This document shows positions 16,395 through 25,900 of a stretch of 36,098 nucleotides of DNA, piece after piece (within the stretch, counting starts at the first letter, position 1; every line of letters starts with the position of its first letter). Origin of the DNA: a virus; the IMG/VR virus record IMGVR_UViG_3300029957_000023, positions 1 to 36,098 of that record. One strand, 5' to 3'. The notes below the pieces were generated by a model. It was not told where the DNA came from and did no database searches. It was given only the letters and a program-made list of their open reading frames with translations. The translations under genes were made by a program, and so were the position numbers.

Positions 16395-16970
16395 ATGTCG
16401 TCGGCAGCGAACACGACTACGCAATACGAATCCCCCTATGCGATGGCGTTGGCAAACATCAGCGCCGACAAATGGAACAACTACAAACAGACGTTTGTGC
16501 CGGTCGAAAACCAGTACATGGGCCGGGTTGACCAACTCAATGGGGCCGAACAGTACGCGCAAGTCGGCGGGCTGGCGCAATCGGGCGTGATGCAGCAATA
16601 CCAGCCGATGCTAGACCAGGCCCAGGCGCAATTGGAGCAATCCGGCGCGGCCCCAGGTTCCGGCGTTTTTACGCAGAACATGGCGAAAGCCAGGACAACG
16701 GGCGCGACAGCGGCGGCACAGGCCACGTTCGGCGCGCAGCAAGGCCAGCAGGACGCCTACCGGGCGGGGTTGGAAAGCGTGGTGGGCATCGGCAACGGCC
16801 AATCCGCCTTGGCCCAAGGCAGCATGGCCAACCTGGCGCAACAGTCCGTAGACGCGGCGAAACAGCAAACCGCGCTGGACTGGGGTAGCAAGGCGGCATT
16901 GGTGCGCGGTGTCGGCACGGCGGGCGGCCTGCTGGCCGGGGCCGGTTTAAGTTCACTCAACAGCAAGTAA
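16395..16970 (+). CDS. Ejection (internal virion) protein A, WNNYK motif
   Basis: This 191-residue protein begins at ATG 16395 just after the previous stop; the frame is open further upstream but inside the preceding gene. Its early part has DKWNNYKQTFVPVENQYMG, then an Ala/Gln-rich helical region, and a glycine-rich hydrophobic end (GVGTAGGLLAGAGLSSL) able to enter a membrane. The next gene repeats the WN-x-YK motif, so the two look like tandem duplicates. Together with the following genes it resembles the T7 gp14-gp15-gp16 set that forms a channel for DNA across the envelope. Confidence 0.6.
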   Translation: MSSAANTTTQYESPYAMALANISADKWNNYKQTFVPVENQYMGRVDQLNGAEQYAQVGGLAQSGVMQQYQPMLDQAQAQLEQSGAAPGSGVFTQNMAKARTTGATAAAQATFGAQQGQQDAYRAGLESVVGIGNGQSALAQGSMANLAQQSVDAAKQQTALDWGSKAALVRGVGTAGGLLAGAGLSSLNSK

Positions 16971-16979
16971 GGGGCTGCA

Positions 16980-17396
16980 ATGGGCGGTGGAGGCGGCGGC
17001 GTAACGCAAGATTTCGCGGGTTCCCTGGTGTCGATGAACACGGCGGTAGATCAGTGGAACGACTATAAAAACCGGTACTTACCGTACCAAAACAAACTGA
17101 TTGGCACGATAGGCGATCCGGCCATGCTGGCAGCCGACCAGGGCTTTGCGCGCAATTCGGTGGCGCAGGCCTTCGGCACGCAAGCCGGGGCGCAACAGCG
17201 CAACCTAGAGCGGCTGGGCGTGGCGATGACGCCCGACCAGCAAACGGCCAGCGACCAGACCCTGGGCCTGGCCGCCGCGGCGCAAACCGTCGCCGGGTTG
17301 AACTCGGCCGCGCAGCACACCAAAGAATCGGACATGGCGCTGATGGGCGCGGGCATGGGCTCCTTGCGCTCGACGATCAACCAAGGGGGCATGTGA
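16980..17396 (+). CDS. Ejection protein B, paralog of the preceding gene
   Basis: This 138-residue protein starts with a glycine run (MGGGGGG) and carries DQWNDYKNRYLPYQNKLIG, aligned with the WNNYK motif of the previous protein, followed by an Ala/Gln-rich helical part with AQAFGTQAGAQQRNL. It lacks the long hydrophobic tail of its neighbour, though the next gene supplies such a segment. The stop overlaps the next start (TGATG). Internal virion function is inferred from context and composition. Confidence 0.55.
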   Translation: MGGGGGGVTQDFAGSLVSMNTAVDQWNDYKNRYLPYQNKLIGTIGDPAMLAADQGFARNSVAQAFGTQAGAQQRNLERLGVAMTPDQQTASDQTLGLAAAAQTVAGLNSAAQHTKESDMALMGAGMGSLRSTINQGGM

Positions 17397-17965
17397 TGAC
17401 AGGCATCATTCAAACCGGCATGGGCTTAAAAGCGGATGCCATGGCGGGGCTTAACGAAGTCGCGTCCCTGGAACAACAGCGCAGCCTGGCCAACCAGGCG
17501 GCCAAAGCAGGAATGCAGGCAGCCAAGGGCCAGGCCATCGGCACGGCGGTCGGCATGGCCGCGCCGACTCTCGCCAAGGCGGGACTGGGCAGCGTGGCCC
17601 CGGCAGCGGACGCGGCGATTCCGGGCGGCGGCGTGGCGGGGGAGGTGTTCCCCGGCGCGGGCTTGCCGGGCGAAGCCATCCCGACCGGCGGCGGCGCGCT
17701 GGGCGGTGCGGCGGCGGGGTATAGCGCAGGCGCGGCGGCGGGCGGTGTGGCGAGTGGCGTGGGCGGCGGGGTCGGCGGGGCGCTGGGCGGACTCGCCACC
17801 GCGCCGCTGTCGCTGGCTGGTTCTGGCCTGTCGGCGTTGGGCGCCACCACGGCGGGCAGCGCGCTGACCGGCGCGGCCACGTCAGCCACGACAGCGATAG
17901 CGGCGGGTGCGGCGGAGGTCGGCAGCGCGATTGCCGCAGGTTTCTCGGCATTGATGGCATTCTGA
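17396..17965 (+). CDS. Glycine/alanine-rich membrane-active ejection protein
   Basis: This 189-residue protein is almost entirely Gly, Ala and small hydrophobic residues from position 45 on (for example GGVASGVGGGVGGALGG), with few charges. An N-terminal helical part (DAMAGLNEVASLEQQRSLANQ) resembles its neighbours. Such proteins in the ejection cluster probably insert in the host membrane. The ATG at 17396 shares its first base with the stop of the previous gene; a GTG lies one codon earlier. No family can be named with certainty because low-complexity sequence misleads comparison. Confidence 0.55.
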   Translation: MTGIIQTGMGLKADAMAGLNEVASLEQQRSLANQAAKAGMQAAKGQAIGTAVGMAAPTLAKAGLGSVAPAADAAIPGGGVAGEVFPGAGLPGEAIPTGGGALGGAAAGYSAGAAAGGVASGVGGGVGGALGGLATAPLSLAGSGLSALGATTAGSALTGAATSATTAIAAGAAEVGSAIAAGFSALMAF

Positions 17966-17973
17966 GGCAAACC

Positions 17974-18549
17974 GTGGACAAAGACACTTTAAAAGGCTTG
18001 TTTCTGGACTCCCTAGCACGCTTGCCAACGCCTTTCCGGCAGCGTGTGGAGATCGTGCTGGCCGGGTACTGGCGCATTTCGCGCACAGAAGAATTGATTC
18101 AGCGCGTGCTAGACGGCGAGCTTTGCGACGAAGACGACCGCGACTATTGGACGATGGGGCTTGAGGACGAGCGCGGCCACGCCGACGCCTACCGGCTTGA
18201 CCTGCGCGACTGGTACGGCCAGCAAATGGCAGAGCGGCTTATCAGCGCTTACCAGCCGTGCCCCGGCATGTACTGGTTGCTGACCGAAGGCATCGGCGAT
18301 TGCCCGTACACGCTGGGGATTTACCGCACATATCTGGAACTGGGCTTGATTTCGATGCCGCCCGAGGCGTTGAAAGAGGCGCGGGAGTGGTTGCCGCGCA
18401 CCATGGCGATCCACGAAGCCGCCGATCCTGGCCACGCGGATGCGGGGCTGGATTATCTGTTGCGCTACCACTGGGAGAACCCGGCGGTGGAGATTGAAAT
18501 GGTTGAAAAGATGTTGATCGCCGAGATCAACCACCGGGGGGTTCGATGA
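17974..18549 (+). CDS. Heme-oxygenase-like non-heme iron oxidase fold candidate (UndA/TenA-superfamily)
   Basis: This 191-residue, mostly helical protein stands out among the virion genes. It has the residue pattern of heme-oxygenase-like diiron proteins: E66-R-G-H69 in a helix followed by RLDL, E105 in LLTEGIGD, and H147-x3-D151-x2-H154. UndA-type enzymes use the same E-x2-H, E, H-x3-D-x2-H set to hold iron. The helix-by-helix plan (GELCDEDDRDYW, then the ligand helices) also fits the iron-containing redox enzyme family. The distance from H69 to E105 (36) is shorter than in characterised members, so the fit is not exact. It starts at GTG 17974 and overlaps the next gene by four bases (ATGA). 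Substrate is unknown; it may be metabolic or structural. Confidence 0.5.
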   Translation: MDKDTLKGLFLDSLARLPTPFRQRVEIVLAGYWRISRTEELIQRVLDGELCDEDDRDYWTMGLEDERGHADAYRLDLRDWYGQQMAERLISAYQPCPGMYWLLTEGIGDCPYTLGIYRTYLELGLISMPPEALKEAREWLPRTMAIHEAADPGHADAGLDYLLRYHWENPAVEIEMVEKMLIAEINHRGVR

Positions 18550-19979
18550 ACGGGTACTTGGTCGGCGGGCTGGCGGACGGCCTGGTGCAAGGCTTTCAGG
18601 CGGTCACACAGTGGGACGCGCTGAAGAAGGAACAGGCGCGGCAGGAGAAGCAGGACGCCGAGAATGCGACCTATCGCCAGCACGCGATGGGCCTGGCCGA
18701 CGCCCAGATGGGCATGAGCCGGGAGGAACTGGCGATGCAGCAACAGAAGCAACAGGCCGATATTGATAACGATAAAACGCGCCTAGGGTTGGCAGCGGTC
18801 GGATTAGGGCTGGACAAGGAAAAAACCGCCGCGCAGATCGACCTACAGCGCAGCCAACTGGGCATCCAACAAGGACAACTAGGGCTGGCGCAGGCAGCCA
18901 ACGCCCGGGCGGAGCAAGACCAGGCTTTCCAAAATGCGCAGAACAGCCTAAAAATGCAAGAGCTGCAACGCCAGCAAAAAATCCAGACGGTTCAACGTGA
19001 AGTGGTGCCGAAGATGTTGGCCGGGAACATGACGAAAGAGGACGTTGATAAATGGGACGCCAACATGCCCTTCACACTGGCAAATCTAGCAAATGACCAG
19101 CAGGTCGATTCGGCGGTTGGCGCATTCCATGATTTGAAAATAGGCAAGATTGGGCTTGATGATGAAAGGATAAACCAAGCGGCGGACTGGCTGTTCCATA
19201 ATCAATTACAGCGTGGAATCGGCGAAAAAGTACGGGTTAGAGATGCCCAAGGCAACCCGACCGGGCCGGAAATCGTCGTCACATCTAAGCATTGGGCGGG
19301 GGCATACCCCACTAAAGACGGAAAATTCGGCGTCAACATGTGGGTGGTCGGCAAAGACGACCAAGGCAAAGATGTGAAGTACGTGGCTCCAGTCACGGCA
19401 GGGGGAACCGGCGATCCTAGCGACCCCATCGTATCCTTTTCAGGCGATGCTCTGGAACGCAACTTAGCGGCGGCGATGCACTTCAATCACGCCTATCACA
19501 ATGATAAAAACTTTCAGGCGTCTGTTAATTATGCGCTGAAAGGCGACACTGACACGAAAGCGGAAGCGGAAAAATCCAAGCTGTTGGCCGAAACCGACAA
19601 AGCCAAAACGGAAGCCGAACTTAACCGGGCAAAAAACGAAACGGAAAAACAAGGCGGCGGGTATAAAGATCAAGCATCGAAAATGGATGATGTGCGGGCG
19701 TTGATAAAATACCGGCTCGGGGACAAACTTAATGCCATTGGTGAAACTGTTTTACAAGGCGATGCCGTAGGCCACGATTATGTGAACAGAGAAGCCGACA
19801 GGTTGAATCGTGAAAATCCGAAACTGACGGCTACGCAACTTTACGACCAAGCGTTCAAGTCGTATGAGGCGGCGAAACCACAGATTCAAGAGGAACAAAT
19901 AAAAGCGGACTTCAAAAAGGGAAAATTATCGAAGGACGAAGCTAAAAAGAAATTGCTAGAACTCGGAGGGTTTCATTGA
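18546..19979 (+). CDS. Ejection protein C, coiled-coil rich (T7 gp15-like position)
   Basis: This 477-residue protein has a long Gln/Lys/Glu-rich coiled coil (about 25-160, with repeats such as QLGIQQGQLGLAQ), a globular middle (about 165-315 with HWAGAYPTKDGKFGVNMWVV and YVAPVTAGGTGDPSDP), a second charged helix (about 335-370) and a helical end rich in lysine. In T7-like ejection systems the middle protein (gp15) is a large helical tube that bridges to gp16, and the position here matches. The start overlaps the oxidase-like gene, the end overlaps the giant gene (TGATG). The last third is somewhat richer in A and T than the average. Confidence 0.6.
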   Translation: MNGYLVGGLADGLVQGFQAVTQWDALKKEQARQEKQDAENATYRQHAMGLADAQMGMSREELAMQQQKQQADIDNDKTRLGLAAVGLGLDKEKTAAQIDLQRSQLGIQQGQLGLAQAANARAEQDQAFQNAQNSLKMQELQRQQKIQTVQREVVPKMLAGNMTKEDVDKWDANMPFTLANLANDQQVDSAVGAFHDLKIGKIGLDDERINQAADWLFHNQLQRGIGEKVRVRDAQGNPTGPEIVVTSKHWAGAYPTKDGKFGVNMWVVGKDDQGKDVKYVAPVTAGGTGDPSDPIVSFSGDALERNLAAAMHFNHAYHNDKNFQASVNYALKGDTDTKAEAEKSKLLAETDKAKTEAELNRAKNETEKQGGGYKDQASKMDDVRALIKYRLGDKLNAIGETVLQGDAVGHDYVNREADRLNRENPKLTATQLYDQAFKSYEAAKPQIQEEQIKADFKKGKLSKDEAKKKLLELGGFH

Positions 19980-22900
19980 TGCAAGCTTCGCGCAGCGCAG
20001 ACGAGTTTTTGGACGCGCCAGACGGCGGCGCGAAGCCTACCGCCGCGCCGGTTCGGGCTTCGCGCAGCGCAGACGAGTTTTTGGACGCGCCAGACGGCGG
20101 CGCGAAGCCTACCGCCGCCTCGCCCGGCTTCCTATCCTCTATCGCTTCCGGCCTGGCCGACTTGGGCCGCGCCGACGCGGCCACGGTCTCGACGCTGGGA
20201 CGGCAGGCGGCGCAAGCGGCGCGGGGCCACGAGCCGATACAAGCCATGCTGGCGCGCTCAGAGGAAAAGCACGGCCTGCCGCTGGGCTTCCTGGACAAGA
20301 TCGCCTACACCGAAAGCCATTACAACCCGGACGCGGTGAGTCCGAAGGGCGCGGCGGGCGTCATGCAGTTCATGCCGGGGACGGCCCGGCAATACGGCAT
20401 TGATCCGCTGGACCCGCACTCGGCGATTGACGCGGGCGGCAAGCATGTGCGCTACCTGCTGGACAAGTACGGCGGCGACCAGGCCAAAGCGCTAGCGGCG
20501 TACAACTGGGGCGAGGGCAACTTGGATAAGGCGCTGGCGGCCAGCGATGGCCGGGACTGGCGGGCGCAGCTGCCTGCGGAGACCTACGACTACTTGGGCA
20601 AGATTTTAGGCGCGCAGGCGTCCGGCCTGCCGCCCGAATTGCACGGCCTGCCGGTATCGCCGGTCGCCGTCGACCAGGTGCGCAAAACCTACCAAGGCAT
20701 GGGACCGGAGGCCCGCGCCGCGCTGCTGGCGCAGGACGACACCCAAGGCCGGATTGCCCGCGCCGTGCATGCCGAGTTCCAGCGCTTCGACCAGAGCCCG
20801 CTGGGGCGCGATCCGACTTTGCGCGCTGTCACCGGCGGCAGGCTGGAAGACCGGGCGCTAGGCTACCGGCTGCAAGGTTCGGAGCCCGGCACGGCGCTGT
20901 CGCTGGCCGCGTCCGACGTGGCAGCGGACTTGCCCGGCCAGCATCTGGCAATCGCCAGCGAGGGCAATAATCCGATGGGCCTGGGCGGCCAGACGCTGCA
21001 ATCCTCTAGACAAGGACTTGTCAACCTGCGGCAGATGGGCGCGGGGCTGGGCGCGTGGGCGTCCGATGTGCTGGGTGACGAGCAGGCCACGCGGCGGTTG
21101 ATGGAGGACTACCAGAACCTGGAAGACGAGGCGGCGCGCCTCCCGGCGGAGGTGCCGACGCTGAAGGATGTGCATTCCGGCGGCGACCTGGCCAAGTGGG
21201 CGACGAATGCGATTTACGCCAATCTGCCGCTGATGTTGCCCTCGCTGGCGTCCGGGGGTGTGACCGGATTGACCGCCCGCGCGCTGGCGAAGCGCACGTT
21301 CACCGGCCTGGCCACGCAACTGGGCGAGGAGAAGGCGGCGCAGATCGTCGCCAACCGGATCGCCCTGGCGGCGGGCGCCGGGGCCGGGGCTTCGTCCATC
21401 AGCCAGGAAACCGGTTCCATCTACGGCGACATCCGCCAGCAAACCGGCGAGGGGCATCCGGTCATTGCCTTGGCGGCAGGCGTGCCCGCCGGGCTGCTGG
21501 ACACCCTCCCCGACATGATGGTGTTGCGCAAGGCGCTCGGCGCGGGCGCGGCGCGGCAAATCGGGGAGGGGCTGGTGGCCCGTTACGGACTGCCCATCGC
21601 AAAGCAGATGCTGACCGAGGGCGCGACCGAGGGCGCGCAAACGGCGATTGAGAAAGGCGCGGCGGCGGTCGCCGGTGGCAATCCCTTTCTGTCGAAAAGC
21701 ACGCTGGACGAGATCCTCGAATCCATGGCCCAAGGCGCGGTGGCCGGGGGCGTGGTCGGCGGCGGTGCGGAGGCGGCAGGCCAGGCCGCGCAGGTTCGGC
21801 CCGTGCCGGGTTCGCCGGAAAGCTACGCCGGTTTAATGGGCGCATTGGGCTTCAGGCCCGGCGCGAACGCCAACAACAACACGGGAGACAACAATGGTCA
21901 AAGCGGCATGGGCACGGCTGGAATACCTGCCATGGACGTGGCAGACGACGCGGGAGGAACAGCGGCTGCTACACTCGGACATGGGGCAGGAGGTACGGCT
22001 TTGCCGACTCGTGGGCCTGTTGGAGATGCTGGACGAACAGCAGGCGAAAACCTTGCCGGTGCCCCTGTCGCTGACCAGCCAATAGGCGGCGATCCTAACA
22101 GCATCGCGGCGCGGGCAGGGATCGCCGAGCCAACGCCCACGCCCAAGCGGACGCCGCGGCTACGCGACAAGCCGATTAAGCCGATTGAGGATGGTGATTC
22201 GATACTGTCGGCCATCGCTAAACTGGGCGGCGTGGACGCCGGGGAGGCGATGGCGCAGGGTATCGATACGCCTTACGTCACAGGTAAAGGGCGCATCATC
22301 GGCCACGGCATCTTGAACGTGTTCACCGGGACGGGATATAGTTTTGACCATATGGCCGAAAACTTGCGGCAATATGGGTTCCCGGTAGAGGGGGCCAACG
22401 ACCTGTTGCGGCAAATCACGGACGCGATCAGCGCTAAAGAACGAGGCCACGCCAGCAACCTGAACAAGATGGCCGCCGACCACGCCGACACCGCACAACA
22501 AATGGAGCAGGCGCAGGAACACGCCTATTTGTCGCCGGGCTTTGAATTCCACGAGGACGAGTACACGCCCGCGATGGACGACAAGGGACGGCACATGCTG
22601 GAACTCGCCACCGCTTTGAACCGGCTGGACGAGGGGGCAGGGGATGCCATTGTAGAACGCCAAGCCATCCAAGGAGATGATTATGACCACACCCTTAACA
22701 CCCTCAAAAGCGCCATCTCAGCACGGTCTAGTGTTGGCGAAGCTGCGCGAGAACCGGGCCAAGGGCCACGAACCCAAGCCCAGGAAACCGCCGACCTCTT
22801 CGGCAACCACGACCCCACAGCCCAGGCGGTAGCCGACCTCGAGCGGCAGAAGGCGGCGAAGCGCAACGGCGACGGCCAAGCGGCGGGGGAATTGTTCCCC

Positions 22901-25900
22901 GGCGCGGGGCAGATGGACGTGGAGGATTTAGCCGGCAAAAATGCGCCGCAGGCCTCGCCCCCCTCGATGTCGAAGGCCTCGCCCTCCATTCCGCCGCAAG
23001 CCGCGCCGGACGCGGTTTCCTCGCCGTCTAGCTCCTCGATCCAACAAGCCGAAACGTTTGGCATTCCGGCGGACGAATGGGCCAAGGCGGAAGCGGAGGC
23101 GCGGACGAAATGGGAGGCCCATAGCCAGCCCAAACAACGGATGCTGCTTAAAAGTTACGGCCACCCGGCTGAATTCGCCGCGCAATCATTTGATGCCCTG
23201 CCGCAGGCGATGCGCGAGGATTTGACCGCCGCGCGGGCGGGTTGGACGGCCAAGCCCGGGGGCACGAATATGGCCACAGCCGCAGAGGCTGAGCCCCAGT
23301 TTTCATCTGGACAGGATACCCCCTTGCCCAGCGGCCAAACCGTGGCCGCTGTGCGCAAAGCGCTAGGGCGGCAGGGCCGGATACTGGAAAAGGCCGGCCT
23401 GTTGAACATCGTGCAGCGCAATGACCAACTCCCCGTCAAAACCGGCACGCGGCGGTTTCGTGGACTGTACCACCAAGGCAAAGCGTGGATGGTGGCCGAC
23501 TACATCCCCTTGAACCAGGAAATGGGCGTATTCCTCCATGAGGCGGGCGATCATGCCAACATGGAGGACATGCTGGGCACCGCTCGCTATGCCGACGTGG
23601 CTGCGCAGGCAGAGCGCATCCTGGCCGAGGGCGGCGCGGTCGCTGAGACGGTCGCCAAGGCCATTCCAAAATCCACGCCTGAGCGGCATTTGGCCTCTGA
23701 GCGCGTGGCTTACCTGGTGGAGTATGTCACCCATGCCGACGAAGCCACACGGGCGACGATGCCCGGACGGTTGAAAGTGTGGGCGGCGCGGGTGTTGTCG
23801 GCCTTGCGGGCTTGGTTCTACCGCACACAGCTTGCCCGCGACTTGGAGGCGCGCGGGATCAAGCTGGATTTGTCGGCGCGGGACTTGGCGGCGCTGGCGC
23901 GGCAGGCGGTGGAGTGGAGGATTGAGCAAGAGACCGCGCCGAGCGGATTGGATGAGGCGTTGCCGGAAGGGGCCAAGGCCAGCGCCGCCAGTCCACCGCC
24001 CGAACCGGGGAAGCCCTTGGACGAAAACGCCGAGCCGGAAATCAGCCGCAACCTGAAGAAGATGACGGTGCAGGACATCAAGGCGTTGGTAGAAGCGGAT
24101 ATTAAAGGGCTACGCAGTTTGGGCCTGCCCCTGCTGGGTCGGCGGCAGATCGTGGAGTTGTACGGCGACGATGTGCCGGAAATTCGCGTCTACGATCATC
24201 TGATGCAGCTTTACGCGGCGGATGCGAACGAATTGCAACACAAAGCGGGCGAGGTTGCCGACCGCTGGGCGAAGCTTAGCAAGGCCGTTTCAGATCGCCT
24301 GGCCGACATCATGCACCTCGCCACGGCGACCGGCGTAGACCCCTCGCTAGTGGCTTATGTCCCGCGCTGGGACGAGGCGTCGGTAAAGGCTGCTTATCAG
24401 CAGGAATTTAAGGAAACAAGAGAGCGAGTCGCACAATTAAAACGGATGATTCATGGCATCAGTGGCGACCCCGTTATAGGGCGTAAAAGACAGCTTTTCG
24501 ACGAACTTCAGTATGAGCTGAAGCATGAAAAGCGCCTCTCTCGCCCATGGGCCGAAAAGACGTTCGTCAAGCGCAAAAAAAAGGAAGAAGAAGAGAGGGC
24601 GGTGGCTTATAAACAGCTTCATCCGCTATTCGCCGCGCTGCCGAAAGAGGCGCGGGACATCTTCACGACGGCGCGGGACATGTACAACAAACAGTGGGCC
24701 GACGTTGAGCAAGCACTGATTGACCGCATTAACCGTTCGGACGCATCGGAAAAAGTCAAAAAGGAGAATATTGCCGCCTTGCGGTTGATGTTTCGCAAGA
24801 AACTGCCGGATATTTATTTTCCGCTGGCCCGCAATGGCGAATATGTCATAGCGGTCAAGAAGCCCGATGACAGCAACGAAGCCGTGCTGTTCGCCGAGTC
24901 GCTATCTCAAGCCGAAAGCTTGCGCAAGGAATTACAGGCCCGCTACGCAGACACCGATAAAAAAGTAATGCCTATCGGCAAGAAGCAAGAGAAGTCGGCG
25001 CGAGACATGGTGTCGGGAAAGTTTGTGTCCGATGTACTGGACTTGCTGGGCACCGAGAACGGCGGGCCAAGTCTCGACGCCCTGCGCGAGCAGATCATGC
25101 AAATGTATCTGGAAGCCTTGCCGGATTTAAGCTGGGCCAAGCACGAAATCCACAGAAAGAACATGCCGGGCTACTCGCGGGACGCCCGCCGAGCATTCGC
25201 CTCGTCGATGATGCACGGCGCTTCGCACCTGGCGCGGATTCGCTACGTTGACCAGCTAGAAAAGGCGCTGGACCAGGCCCAGGCCGGGGTGAACGAACAC
25301 AAATACGACGAGGGCATGGACGCGGTGCGGGCGCAAGAGGTTGTCAACGAGATGCGCAAGCGACATGACATCGCCATGAACCCGCCCAACACGCCCCTGG
25401 CCAACCTGCTGACCGGCGCGGGCTTCATCTGGTACATGGGCCTGTCCCCCGCGTCGGCCATCGTCAACCTGACCCAGACGCCCCTGGTAGCCTACCCGGT
25501 GCTAGGGGGGCAATTCGGCTTCCGCAAGTCCGCCTTGGCGCTCTCCGTGGCTTCGCGCCAGGTCGCCGGGGCGATGGCCGGGGGTGGCTTGCTGAAGAGC
25601 GAGGAGCAGTTGCTGAAGCGCCTGGCCAGCCGCTTGAGTGCCGACGAACTGGCCGCGATCAAGCGGGGGATTGATGAGGGGCACGTCGTGGTGACACTGG
25701 CGCACGAGCTGGCCGGGGTGGCCCAGGGCGCGGAAACTAACCCCGTCGCCAAGCCGTTTCTGAAAGCGGCCAGCTACATGTTTCACGTCGCCGAGATGTT
25801 CAACCGCATCGCCACCCTGCTGGCCGCGCACCGGCTGGCAGTGAAGGACGGCTACAGCCCCGAGGCGGCGTATAACAAGGCGGTGGAACTGACCTACGAC

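Noticed and set aside
20858-21733. 291-codon minus-strand frame opposite the giant gene
   Set aside because: Composition (Arg/Gln/Leu/His-rich) and absence of a ribosome site mark it as a shadow.
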